From contig JAIQES010000045.1 in NCBI GenBank assembly GCA_020073705.1, positions 1 through 36,670 on the forward strand: 36,670 nucleotides of DNA, read 5' to 3'. How positions within the stretch are numbered: position 1 is the stretch's first letter; each line of letters opens with the position of its first letter. The position numbers and the translations under genes were made by a program. The notes beneath the pieces were generated by a model. The model did not search any database and was not told the origin of the DNA. It was given only the letters and a program-made list of their open reading frames with translations. Below are positions 8,813 to 16,230 of this stretch, one piece after another. Source of the DNA: Terriglobia bacterium (GTDB lineage Bacteria; Acidobacteriota; Terriglobia; Acidiferrales; UBA7541).

Positions 8813-9241
8813 ATGATCATCCGCGCGAGGCAAAGCAGCATGCTCGTTATCGCTCTGGCAACCCTGGCGGTGGGTTTCTTCGGAGTCGCGGTGGCAATGT
8901 ACTTTGGCGTGATAGATACCAGGGCGTCGAAGCGCCAAGAGAGACAGGACCGCGAGGACCACGAGTGGCAGTTGAAGCACGAGGCCGTCGCGCTTCACGT
9001 CGCTGAGTACGACCCGGCAACCGTGTCTCTAGAGACAGGGCAATTTGAGATGCCGCCACCTACCAAGTTGCAGATGGTCCCATGGGTTCGCTTTCGCAAG
9101 GCCTTCACTTCTGCGGGAAGGGACATGGGTGCTCGAACGATCTTTGTCGTGAGCGCCGTGGAACTTGCTAGCTGGCTTGGCAAGCTCGATTTCATGGAGC
9201 AGTTTGCCTCAGAGATCGGCAAGGTTCACATTCAATGGTAA
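8813..9241 (+). CDS. Membrane-anchored hypothetical protein
   Basis: 142 residues. Residues about 9-32 form one membrane segment (MLVIALATLAVGFFGVAVAM), followed by a charged, Arg/Glu/His-rich linker (RASKRQERQDREDHEWQLKH) and a C-terminal soluble domain of about 90 residues with PPPTKLQMVPWVRFRKAF and IFVVSAVELASWLGKLDF. No ribosome site is strong: ATG at 8813 and ATG at 8840 are both possible. I do not recognise the family. It is the first gene after tRNA-Arg at the edge of the accessory stretch. Confidence 0.5.
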   Translation: MIIRARQSSMLVIALATLAVGFFGVAVAMYFGVIDTRASKRQERQDREDHEWQLKHEAVALHVAEYDPATVSLETGQFEMPPPTKLQMVPWVRFRKAFTSAGRDMGARTIFVVSAVELASWLGKLDFMEQFASEIGKVHIQW

Positions 9242-9279
9242 TGGGGTAACCGCCGCAACGGGACACGCAGGGATAGCGA

Positions 9280-9295
9280 CCCACATTCCGATAAG
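9280..9295 (+). repeat. 16-bp sequence repeated inverted at 13252-13267
   Basis: CCCACATTCCGATAAG occurs here, and its exact reverse complement occurs at 13252-13267. The two copies face each other and enclose the IS30-type remnant, the kinase and the MDR oxidoreductase. Matching stops right outside the 16 bases. They may be terminal repeats of mobile elements. Confidence 0.6.
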
Positions 9296-9361
9296 GGGGG
9301 CGAGCTCAACCGGTCGATGCAACACCATCTAAGCTAGATGTTCTCTTCAAAGGTGGTGTTT

Positions 9362-9437
9362 ATGACCCAGGAGAAACGCGTAGGGCTTTCAGCGACGCAG
9401 AAAGCCGACTTATGGTGCCGTTGGAAGGCGGGACAGT
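9362..9437 (+). pseudogene. IS30-type transposase, N-terminal fragment only
   Basis: From the ATG at 9362 the frame encodes MTQEKRVGLSATQKADLWCR followed by WKAGQS, the hallmark N-terminal helix-turn-helix start of IS30-family transposases of soil bacteria. Similarity stops at GQS (about 9437), just before the stop codon of the convergent kinase gene at 9440, and nothing resembling the DDE core follows. The leader carries a palindrome (CATCTAAGCTAGATG, about 9328-9340) and AACACCA/TGGTGTT arms. This is the left end of an insertion sequence whose body has been lost, so the junction marks a deletion or rearrangement. Confidence 0.72.
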
Positions 9438-9439
9438 CA

Positions 9440-11680
9440 TCACGATTCCGGCAGATTGAGCTTCCGCATCAACCCTGCCCAGCGCGGAGTAGAGCGCAGC
9501 TCCCTTCCGTACCAGAACCGCAGATATACGGCACCGTAAGCATCGCGCTGGTCAATGGCCTTCTCGAGCCAATCTGCCTCCGCGTCGAATTCCCGGAGCA
9601 CCCAGTGGTAAACGGCCAGGCCTCGGGGAGCGCCAAACGCATCGCCGGGCTGGAGGTTCCCCAACAGTTCTTCCGCCCGGCGCGTCTCTCCGGTGCGCTT
9701 CAGTAACCCGGCGAGCAATCCGATCACATGGGGAAGCAGCGGCGCGAGGGCGTACGTCTTTTCGCAAAGTACCAACGCCTCGTCCAACTCCCCCCGCGAC
9801 GCATAGTGAGTGGCCAGAGGTCCTAGCGCACCCACGATGCTCGGATTGAGCTCCAGAGCCTCGCGATATCCCGCGGCAGCTTCCTCGTCGCGGCCAGCTG
9901 CGACGAGACAGCCCGCCCGGTTAATTCGCAGAATAAGATTTAGCGGGTCTTCTTGCAGTCCGAGCTCTATCTGCTGGAGTGCTTCCACCGGCCGACCAGC
10001 GCGCAGAAGGTAACCAAGAGCGTACTGGAGGCGCACATTGACCGGCACGGGATCGCGAGCCATCGCTAGGCGGAAGCGCCTCTCGGCTTCCTTCCAGTCG
10101 TATTCGCCCGCCGCCACGACGCCCAACATCGAGTCTCCTTCGGGGAGGGAAGGATCCAGCTCCAGCGCCTTCTGCGCCTGGGAGCGCACCATGGGGAAGG
10201 CCTGGTTAGCCGGCAGCGCTCCCATAAGCGTCTTGCTAAGGAAATAAATTCCGTACTCGCAGTGGGCCAGCGCGAATTTCGGATCCAGCGTAATGGCTTG
10301 CTCGAAGCATTCCTTAGCGCGCGAAAGCAAGTCCGGACGAGAGGCTCCGAGATAGTGCCGCGCCTTCAACAGAGCCTCATAAGCGGGCAGGCTCGGCTTG
10401 TACTGCTCGAACGGCGCGGGCGTTCCGGACAGCTTCACCCGCAGCGCGGACGTGATAGCCTGCGCAATCTCGTCCTGCACCGCGAATACATCCGCCAGCT
10501 CGCGGTCATAGCGCTCCGACCAGAGATGCGAGCCGTCCTCGGCGTCGATGAGCTGCGCCGTCACTCGGACGCGGCTTCCGGCACGGCGTACGCTGCCTTC
10601 GAGAATGGAACGCACTCGGAGTGTTTCGGCGATCTTGGTGATGTCCTGCTCTTTGCCTCGAAACGCGAACGAAGAAGTGCGCGCGATCACCTTCAGCCCC
10701 GGAATCTGCGCCAGGAAATTGAGGATCTCCTCAGCCAGCCCATCGCTGAAGTATTCGTTTTCCTTGTCCCCGCCCAGGTTGACGAACGGCAGCACAGCGA
10801 TGGAGGGCGTTCGCTCCACGGACGAGTTTTGCGCATGGAGCGCAGTTTGCGCGCCGGAAACGGCGGCTCCGGGCGAACTCACTCCGCTGGTTGCAGCCAG
10901 TAGAGCGTCCTTCACTTGCGCAATGGATTGGAATCGGTCGGCGGGCGATTTGCGTAGACAGCGAGTGACAATACTTTGCAACGCCGGTGCAACCTGGATT
11001 GGTTCGGGCTCCTTGTACAAGATGGCCGCCATGGTGGCGATTGCGGAATCTCCGGTGAACGCGCGCTGCCCGGATAACATTTCGTAAAGCACCAATCCAA
11101 ATGAGAAAATATCGGAACGCGCATCGACGGGTTTGGCTTCGGCCTGCTCGGGAGACATGTAGGCAACGGTACCAAGGATGGTGCCGGGCATGGTCATGCC
11201 GAGGCTTGCTGTCGCGCCCGTCGCCGCTCGCTCGTGGCCATCGGCGTCGCGGTTCAACAGCGCAAGTCCGAAATCGAGCAACTTGATGCCAGATGCCGTC
11301 ACCAGGATATTGGCGGGCTTCAGATCACGATGCGTGATGCCCTTGGCGTGCGCGGCGGAGAGCGCATCGGCGATCTGCGCGGCATGGCGCAAAGCAACAT
11401 CGATTGGCAAAGGGCCAGCGAGCGGAGCGCCCTCAATAAACTCCATGACCAGGTAGTTCGGGCCGATGTCATGCAGCGTGCAAATATTCGGATGGTTCAG
11501 TGCGGCAATCGCGCGGGCCTCGCGCTCGAATCGATCGGTAAACTGCACCGCGGAGACTTTGATGGCCACGTCGCGCCCCAGCCGTGGATCATGCGCGCGA
11601 TACACTTCGCCCATCCCGCCGGCGCCGATGAAGGCGAGGATTTCGTAAGGCCCGAGTTTTGTGCCGGCCGAGAGGAGCAT
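9440..11680 (-). CDS. Soluble Ser/Thr protein kinase with FlgO/TolB-like segment and TPR repeats
   Basis: 746 residues. The kinase domain (about 10-265) is complete: glycine loop IGAGGMGEVY (18-27), Lys41 in VAIKVS, HRDLKPAN with Asp119, DFG 136-138, and GTVAYMSPEQ. There is no membrane segment. After a low-complexity linker, residues about 290-425 form the SIAVLPFVNL ... YFSDGLAEEI ... ILEGSVRR domain (FlgO/TolB N-terminal-like, also seen in adenylate cyclases). The C-terminus has about six TPR-like helical pairs (for example ALAHCEYGIYFLSK, GEYDWKEAERRFRLAMARDP). The starting MLLSAGTKLGPYEIL fits the family, although no ribosome site is visible. This layout is very common in Acidobacteriota. 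Its target is unknown; the TPRs suggest protein binding. Confidence 0.94.
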   Translation of the reverse strand: MLLSAGTKLGPYEILAFIGAGGMGEVYRAHDPRLGRDVAIKVSAVQFTDRFEREARAIAALNHPNICTLHDIGPNYLVMEFIEGAPLAGPLPIDVALRHAAQIADALSAAHAKGITHRDLKPANILVTASGIKLLDFGLALLNRDADGHERAATGATASLGMTMPGTILGTVAYMSPEQAEAKPVDARSDIFSFGLVLYEMLSGQRAFTGDSAIATMAAILYKEPEPIQVAPALQSIVTRCLRKSPADRFQSIAQVKDALLAATSGVSSPGAAVSGAQTALHAQNSSVERTPSIAVLPFVNLGGDKENEYFSDGLAEEILNFLAQIPGLKVIARTSSFAFRGKEQDITKIAETLRVRSILEGSVRRAGSRVRVTAQLIDAEDGSHLWSERYDRELADVFAVQDEIAQAITSALRVKLSGTPAPFEQYKPSLPAYEALLKARHYLGASRPDLLSRAKECFEQAITLDPKFALAHCEYGIYFLSKTLMGALPANQAFPMVRSQAQKALELDPSLPEGDSMLGVVAAGEYDWKEAERRFRLAMARDPVPVNVRLQYALGYLLRAGRPVEALQQIELGLQEDPLNLILRINRAGCLVAAGRDEEAAAGYREALELNPSIVGALGPLATHYASRGELDEALVLCEKTYALAPLLPHVIGLLAGLLKRTGETRRAEELLGNLQPGDAFGAPRGLAVYHWVLREFDAEADWLEKAIDQRDAYGAVYLRFWYGRELRSTPRWAGLMRKLNLPES

Positions 11681-11777
11681 ATTGAGGATTCACTAAGTGT
11701 ACAAGATCAGGACGCGGTTAGCACCTGGATCGCGGCCTACTCGGAAACGGTCCTCTGCCTCCACGTGAACCGGATAG

Positions 11778-11832
11778 GTCCTGATAAACGCATTATAAAA
11801 GGGCGCCCCTTTTATAATGCGTTTATCAGGAC
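11778..11832. repeat. 55-bp palindrome with 26-bp perfect arms (REP/MITE-like)
   Basis: The left arm 11778-11803 and right arm 11807-11832 are exact reverse complements around a 3-base loop (CGC). The arms begin GTCCTGATAAACGCATTATA and end in AAAAGGG. The hairpin lies between the divergent kinase and MDR oxidoreductase genes. Being so perfect, it looks like a mobile palindromic unit. It could also act as a cruciform or a bidirectional transcription stop, though no T-run follows. Confidence 0.8.
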
Positions 11833-12028
11833 GTGGCCGGGACAGGATCTCAACAAACGGCGAGGTCCAAGGATTCTGAGCAAAATCTTGGTTGCATGAC
11901 GAGGTCGCCCGTTGTAGATTCCCGGTCATGTACATTACGCGGGTACTCTTCCTTTGTGTTGTCACGACTGCACTTACGATTGTCTCGTCTGTGCTCGGCT
12001 CTTTCCCCGCCAAGGGAGCAAGAGGTTC

Positions 12029-13087
12029 GTGAGACACACGCGCATCATCGTCACTCACTACGGTGGGCCCGATGAACTTCGGGTGGTTGCAGAAGAGTGC
12101 CCGGAGCCGAAGGATGGTGAGGTGCGGGTGAAAGTGCTCGCCGCAGGTGTCGCCTACCCCGACCTACTGATGCGCGAGGGCGTTCATCCCGAGAAGCCCC
12201 CGCTGCCCTTCACGCCGGGGTGGGATCTGATTGGCGTGGTGGATCGGCTCGGCAAGGGTGTCTCTGGGATCGAGCCAGGCCAGATAATTGCCGCGCTGCC
12301 GATAAGCGGTGCATACGCGGAGTTCGTCTGCCTGCCGCAACGTGAACTCGTTCCGGTGCCATCTGGGTTGGACGCAGCCGAGGCTGTCAGCCTCGTGCTG
12401 AATTACATCACGGCGTACCAGATGATGCATCGTTCGGCTCAGGTCAGACCGGGCCAGCGCGTGCTGATTCACGGCGCGGCAGGCGGGGTCGGCTCGGCAC
12501 TATTGCAGCTTGGGCGCATCGCCGGCCTCGAGATGTACGGCACTTGTTCATCACAAAGGGCGTCGGCCGTTTCCGACCTGGGCGGAATCCCAATTGATTA
12601 CCGACATCTCGACTTCGTGAAAGAAATTCACCGCCTCACGAGTGAGGGCGTAGACGTTGTCTTTGACGGCATCGGTGGTCCCCATATGTGGCGTTCACGC
12701 AAGGCTCTGCGTCCTGGCGGGAAGGTCGTGGTCTATGGTCTCACTGCGTCGCTAAGTGGGGGGCGATTGGCTTCAGGTCGTCGTCATCGCTTTCATGGAA
12801 TCGCCATTTACGGGTTGTACATCGCTGGCGGCTGGCTTCTCCCGGGCCGGAAACGGCTGGTCCCCTACAGCATCCAGTGGCTCAAACGGCTGAGACCGGC
12901 ATTGTTTCGACAGGATCTGATCGCCCTCTTTGATCTCCTTCAACAGAAAAAGATCAAGCCGCTGATCGCGCAGCGATTTCCCCTTGCCGAGGCAAGACGT
13001 GCGCACGAGTTGCTCGGGAAGGAAGGCGTGGCCGGCAAGATCGTGCTCCTCTGTAACGGGTCCTCGCTTGCATCAGGACCGGCGTAA
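12029..13087 (+). CDS. MDR-family NAD(P)H oxidoreductase (quinone reductase-like)
   Basis: 352 residues from the GTG at 12029, where family similarity begins (VRHTRIIVTHYGGPDEL); AAGGGAG (12012-12018) lies upstream. A frame open to 11954 adds a Cys-rich stretch unlike the family. The N-terminal GroES-like domain has VLAAGVAYPDLLMREGVHP and PFTPGWDLIGVV. The Rossmann domain carries HGAAGGVGSALLQLGRIAGL at about residues 147-166, a GxxGGVG nucleotide site. Catalytic zinc ligands are not evident, so it is quinone reductase/VAT-1-like. It probably reduces quinones or enones with NADPH in the cytosol. It diverges from the kinase across the palindrome. Confidence 0.9.
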   Translation: MRHTRIIVTHYGGPDELRVVAEECPEPKDGEVRVKVLAAGVAYPDLLMREGVHPEKPPLPFTPGWDLIGVVDRLGKGVSGIEPGQIIAALPISGAYAEFVCLPQRELVPVPSGLDAAEAVSLVLNYITAYQMMHRSAQVRPGQRVLIHGAAGGVGSALLQLGRIAGLEMYGTCSSQRASAVSDLGGIPIDYRHLDFVKEIHRLTSEGVDVVFDGIGGPHMWRSRKALRPGGKVVVYGLTASLSGGRLASGRRHRFHGIAIYGLYIAGGWLLPGRKRLVPYSIQWLKRLRPALFRQDLIALFDLLQQKKIKPLIAQRFPLAEARRAHELLGKEGVAGKIVLLCNGSSLASGPA

Positions 13088-13239
13088 CGACGGTAAGCCG
13101 AGCCTACAAGCCGGGCGGTACACAGGCCAGACCCACGCTTTCGACCATAGGTTCTACATCGTTGATTTCGACGATGACGGCCTTGAAGGACGAGAAATCA
13201 CTCGAACGTTTGGGCAGTCAGCATAGCTGATGCCAAGTC

Positions 13240-13430
13240 CTGATAAGTCGGCTTATCGGAATGTGGGAGCGGGGATGGATCGGGATTTCGGATGCCTCCC
13301 CGCTGGCGGGTTTGTTCGTATACCCAGGACGGTTTGACTTGGAGGCGTTCGGCAATCCGCTTGGGAGTAAGTATTTCATTAAAGGTTTGCTCCTTGTGAA
13401 AGGTCCTCAGCGCGAAATCTCATCATAATC
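13240..13430 (-). pseudogene. Excisionase-like (HTH_17/MerR-type) DNA-binding fragment, broken at both ends
   Basis: The minus strand encodes ILTPKRIAERLQVKPSWVYE followed by QTRQRGGIRNPDPSPLPH. This is the typical helix-turn-helix of excisionase-like proteins that accompany integrases. The start is damaged: an AAGGAG site and an ATG (MKYLL, near 13382) sit one base out of frame with the helix-turn-helix. The C-terminal end (expected GRYxRF) is lost right where the 16-bp repeat copy begins at 13267. The fragment marks a former integrative element next to the 16-bp repeat. Confidence 0.55.
13252..13267 (-). repeat. Inverted copy of the 16-bp repeat at 9280
   Basis: CTTATCGGAATGTGGG, the exact reverse complement of 9280-9295. 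On its left it runs into GATAAG/CTTATC hairpin arms; on its right begins the excisionase-like fragment. Confidence 0.6.
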
Positions 13431-13590
13431 TGCGAGAACCGCTGGACGGGGATCGAGATTGCTCTAGATGAGATGTATTGGGGAGCATGTCGTACTTCGC
13501 ACTTCCACCGGCTAGTATGGCAGGGTTACGTCACAAAGTACGTCACAAAAACGCAAGGCCTATCCTACGGTGGCGGTTCTCTGTTGGAAG

Positions 13591-14511
13591 TCATGGTTTG
13601 CCCTGCGGCGAGAATGTCTGAAAGTAAGTTTCAAGCGCGGCGACCGTCGCATCGTCGTAGTCCGGGTTACCGGCCATCTGCGTCTGAGGATTCGTGGCTT
13701 GCGGATTGCGTACATACGCCGCGAAAGCTTTCGGCGTGTTCGCGGCGAATGCGGCGAGTGCCGTCCACGAAATCCCTGCCTTTTGCCCGCCTTCATTTCC
13801 CATGTTGTGGCAACGGAAGCAATTCTGCTGCGCGATGCCGAAACCGGCCTGCACCGCGGGATCGGTCGCATGCGGCCCCCGCGGAGCGATTACCCCCAAA
13901 ACTGTGCTCTCTTTGCGAAACTCTAGCCGCACCACGCCCCACGGAATCTGCGCTTCATCGGACTGCGAGAGGATCTTGAAGCTCGGCGTGAATGTCGCAT
14001 GCGAAATCATGTACGGCCCCATCTCGTTGCCCCCGGGATCTTTCGGCCAACCCGCGGGCGGCTGTCCATTCACTTCGAGCACCAGCAGCGGGTGATGCGC
14101 GGTCAAATAAGAACGCAAATAGTGAGCGCGGTACTTGTCGTAGCACACTGCGATGACCAAGTCCGATTCCGGCGCTGTGCCCAGCCGCTGCATCAACTCT
14201 TCCAATGTGACGCCTCTTACTTTCGCAGGGCTCGTGAAATTGGAGTCATCCGTGGCGGTGTAGCGTACTTGAGGCAACGCAAGCAGATCATTCCGCGTGA
14301 GAAAACGCGTGGTACCGGGCGGCAGACCTGCCAAATCGCCTCCGATCTCGAGGTCCGCAGGAGAAAGGCGTAGAGGGTGCAGTGCGATGCCAGCCGCGAC
14401 CGAAACTACCGATTGCTGCCGAGTCTCTGCCGCTCTTCCACTCAGCAGTGCTGTTTTCCCCACCAGAAAAATGCTAGCCGTAGTGAGCAGGCCAATCCAG
14501 GCTCGTTGCAT
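13591..14511 (-). CDS. Secreted cytochrome c with an N-terminal molybdopterin-oxidoreductase-like fold
   Basis: 306 residues. Residues 1-28 form a signal peptide (IGLLTTASIFLVGKTALLSG). Residues about 55-205 resemble the sulfite-oxidase/molybdopterin-binding fold: TRFLTRNDLLALPQVRYTAT, KVRGVTLEELMQRLG, LVIAVCYDKYRAHYL and a long loop with GNEMGPYMISHATF. Residues about 215-300 form a monohaem cytochrome c domain with CFRCH (Cys231, Cys234, His235) and probable axial Met in TQMAGNP. It probably carries electrons in the periplasm. No partner oxidoreductase is adjacent. Whether the first domain binds Mo-cofactor is unclear: a Cys (VCYDKY) is present, but its role cannot be shown from sequence. 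Confidence 0.82.
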   Translation of the reverse strand: MQRAWIGLLTTASIFLVGKTALLSGRAAETRQQSVVSVAAGIALHPLRLSPADLEIGGDLAGLPPGTTRFLTRNDLLALPQVRYTATDDSNFTSPAKVRGVTLEELMQRLGTAPESDLVIAVCYDKYRAHYLRSYLTAHHPLLVLEVNGQPPAGWPKDPGGNEMGPYMISHATFTPSFKILSQSDEAQIPWGVVRLEFRKESTVLGVIAPRGPHATDPAVQAGFGIAQQNCFRCHNMGNEGGQKAGISWTALAAFAANTPKAFAAYVRNPQATNPQTQMAGNPDYDDATVAALETYFQTFSPQGKP

Positions 14512-14816
14512 GCGCTATCCTAGCGTATAGCCGCGACCGCGCAAGCCGGAATCTTGCGCCGTGCTAAGCTGCGCCGGTCCGGATTCCTTGCCGGTCATCC
14601 TGTGTGCTGCCGTAGCGTTCGCTTCGCGTTCATTGGAATACATGCGTTTCCCGAATACTGCACATGTCCTCGGTGGGTCTCTCCTTGCATCGTCCATTTC
14701 CCAAGAAGAGTTGGGCGGGGTGCCCCATGTTTCGTTCGCGAAACGCGGGGGCTTTTCGGGTTACCCCTTGCCGCTCGCGGGGTTCGCCACCCCGGCTGGG
14801 GGCGCAACTTCACCCC
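14512..14816. other. Intergenic region with a hairpin repeat
   Basis: About 300 bases between two minus-strand genes. At 14729-14744 GTTTCG and CGAAAC flank a TTCG tetraloop, inside a G/C-rich block (GGGGTGCCCC just before, GCGGGGGC after). This resembles a dispersed hairpin repeat or a transcription stop. No gene is convincing. Confidence 0.4.
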
Positions 14817-15113
14817 CTATTTCACAATTGTCCATTTTGTGATGTCGGGCCGCCCATCCACTAGGGCCGGAACCAGCTTCAGGAGGGCTTGCAGGTGTGG
14901 GCTTTGAAAGTGCTCGTCCAGAGTCTCCTGGCTCGCCCAGTTCTCATAGAACAGGAAGAGTGCGGGATCGCCCGTCGATTCGTGTAAATCATAGCTCATG
15001 CAGCCTGCCTCCGCGCGCGTTGGCGCCAGCAGGCGCTGCAATTCTTGGCGTAGGCGTGATTCCTGGCCTGCCTTTGCCCGGAAGCGCGCAACGACTGTCA
15101 CTGGTTCGCTCAT
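14817..15113 (-). CDS. Antibiotic biosynthesis monooxygenase (ABM/YgiN-like) family protein
   Basis: 98 residues, the normal length. It starts MSEPVTVVARFRAKAGQESR and shows the ABM hallmarks EAGCMSYDLHES and ALFLFYENWASQETLDEHF. ABM proteins form small ferredoxin-like dimers; known members are quinol monooxygenases or cofactor-free oxygenases acting on aromatic or quinone substrates. The substrate here is unknown. It lies 27 bases downstream of the MBL hydrolase gene on the same strand, so the two are probably co-transcribed. Confidence 0.88.
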   Translation of the reverse strand: MSEPVTVVARFRAKAGQESRLRQELQRLLAPTRAEAGCMSYDLHESTGDPALFLFYENWASQETLDEHFQSPHLQALLKLVPALVDGRPDITKWTIVK

Positions 15114-15140
15114 GTCAGCTCCTATGGATCGTATTGTGAC

Positions 15141-15992
15141 TTATAAATCGAGCGTGGAAAGAGGCGTGTCCTGCGAGGCGACGATCAGTTCGCCCGAAAA
15201 CGCCGCGTCGCCTGGCCGCCGGCTGAGCGCTTCTTCGGCCGAAATGCGCGCCACGTCGGGGTTGTTGTTGTTCTCGGAGAGATGCGCGAGCACGACGTAC
15301 CTCGCATGCGCGTCGAATCCCTCCGCATCGGCGAGGAACTCGCTGACCGAGTGATTCGAGAGGTGCCCCGTGCGGCTCATCACGCGCTGCTTGACGTGCC
15401 ACGGATATGGCCCGACTTTAAGCATCTCCAGGTCATGGTTCGATTCGAGCATCAGGCAGTCGGAATCGCGCAGGTGATGTTTCACCAGTTCGGGCAGATA
15501 GCCGAGATCGGTGACGATGGCAACTTTGGTTCCATTCGCTCGGAACGTGAACCCCAGCGGATCGGCCGCATCGTGCGGAATCGAAAACGGCGAAACCTCG
15601 ATATCGCCCACGATAAATCGCTGCCCGGCACGAATGTGCTCCACATGGTTCAGACGCTTCTGCGAGCTTTCCGGCAGAATGCGCTTCACCTCGCAGTGCG
15701 TCGCTTCGGTGAGATAGACCGTCGTGCGCCACTGGCCGAGCACCTGCGCCAGCCCGCCGATGTGATCGCTGTGTTCGTGGGAAATGACGATGCCGTCGAG
15801 CCGGTCCACCAGGCGCTCGACCGCGGCGAGCCGCCGCAGCGTTTCTTTCTTGCCGAGGCCTGCGTCCACCAGCAGGCGAGTCTGCGAAGTCTCGAGCAAC
15901 GTGCAGTTGCCCGAACTGCCCGAAGCCAGTATGGTGACGCGCAAACTGATAGATTCCCCCGGCGAACCGGCCCGCAGGATGCGCGGGTCCAT
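15141..15992 (-). CDS. YycJ-type MBL-fold metallo-hydrolase
   Basis: 283 residues from the ATG at 15992. A TTG at 15944 is an attractive alternative start: it has GGGGGAAT 9 bases upstream and begins LRVTILASGSSGN, where the family normally starts. The protein has ASGSSGN, DAGLGKKET, the metal motif SHEHSDHIGG, a late IPHDAADPLGF, TDLGYL, and the C-terminal HLSENNNNP. This fits the YycJ/WalJ branch of MBL hydrolases, 5'-3' exonuclease-like enzymes implicated in mismatch repair and coordination of cell-wall synthesis. It probably binds two zinc or manganese ions in the cytosol. It is followed by the ABM gene. Confidence 0.9.
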   Translation of the reverse strand: MDPRILRAGSPGESISLRVTILASGSSGNCTLLETSQTRLLVDAGLGKKETLRRLAAVERLVDRLDGIVISHEHSDHIGGLAQVLGQWRTTVYLTEATHCEVKRILPESSQKRLNHVEHIRAGQRFIVGDIEVSPFSIPHDAADPLGFTFRANGTKVAIVTDLGYLPELVKHHLRDSDCLMLESNHDLEMLKVGPYPWHVKQRVMSRTGHLSNHSVSEFLADAEGFDAHARYVVLAHLSENNNNPDVARISAEEALSRRPGDAAFSGELIVASQDTPLSTLDL

Positions 15993-16084
15993 CGAATAAT
16001 GACAAAGAGATGCGCTGGCGTCAATGAGATCGCTGGCAAGCTGCTAACACTTGTTTAGGAGGCGGCGGAAGAACTCAAAATGCT

Positions 16085-16171
16085 GTCATTCCGAAGCACG
16101 CTGCGTGCCGAGGAATCTCTCTTTTCTCGGGTTTTGAACAAAGAGAGATTCCTCGCTTCGCTCGGAATGAC
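16085..16171. repeat. Dispersed inverted repeat (87 bp)
   Basis: The element begins GTCATTCCGAAG and ends CTCGGAATGAC; the central arms GAGGAATCTCTCTTT and AAAGAGAGATTCCTC pair closely. A short inner hairpin GCACGCTGCGTGC interrupts the left arm. Sequences of the GTCATTCCGAGCGAAGCGAGGAATCT type are dispersed through many bacterial genomes. It sits in the gap between the M16 peptidase and MBL genes. Confidence 0.7.
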
Positions 16172-16230
16172 ACCGTAAGCCACTTTTTCCACAGCCTGTA
16201 AGAGAGCAAGGAAAGAGGAAACCTGCTTCA

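Larger units (their letters stand above)
13088..13590. other. Non-genic stretch with mobile-element debris
   Basis: Between the MDR gene and the cytochrome gene there is no intact gene. It holds the 16-bp repeat copy (13252-13267), preceded by a small hairpin GATAAGTCGGCTTATC, the broken excisionase-like fragment, and a direct repeat TACGTCACAAA at 13527-13537 and 13539-13549. Confidence 0.5.

Noticed and set aside
10262-11899. Plus-strand frames opposite the kinase
   Set aside because: They mirror kinase codons; none has a coherent domain or ribosome site.
11693-12058. Minus-strand frame reading through the palindrome (DKRIIKGAPFYNAFIRT)
   Set aside because: It owes its openness to the palindrome, the same peptide appears on the opposite strand, and it overlaps the MDR start; not treated as a gene.
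8589-13590. tRNA-Arg as the attachment site of an integrated island
   Set aside because: I looked for a repeat of the tRNA 3' end (TTCGAATCCCTCCGGGCGC) through the accessory stretch and found none; no integrase gene is visible.
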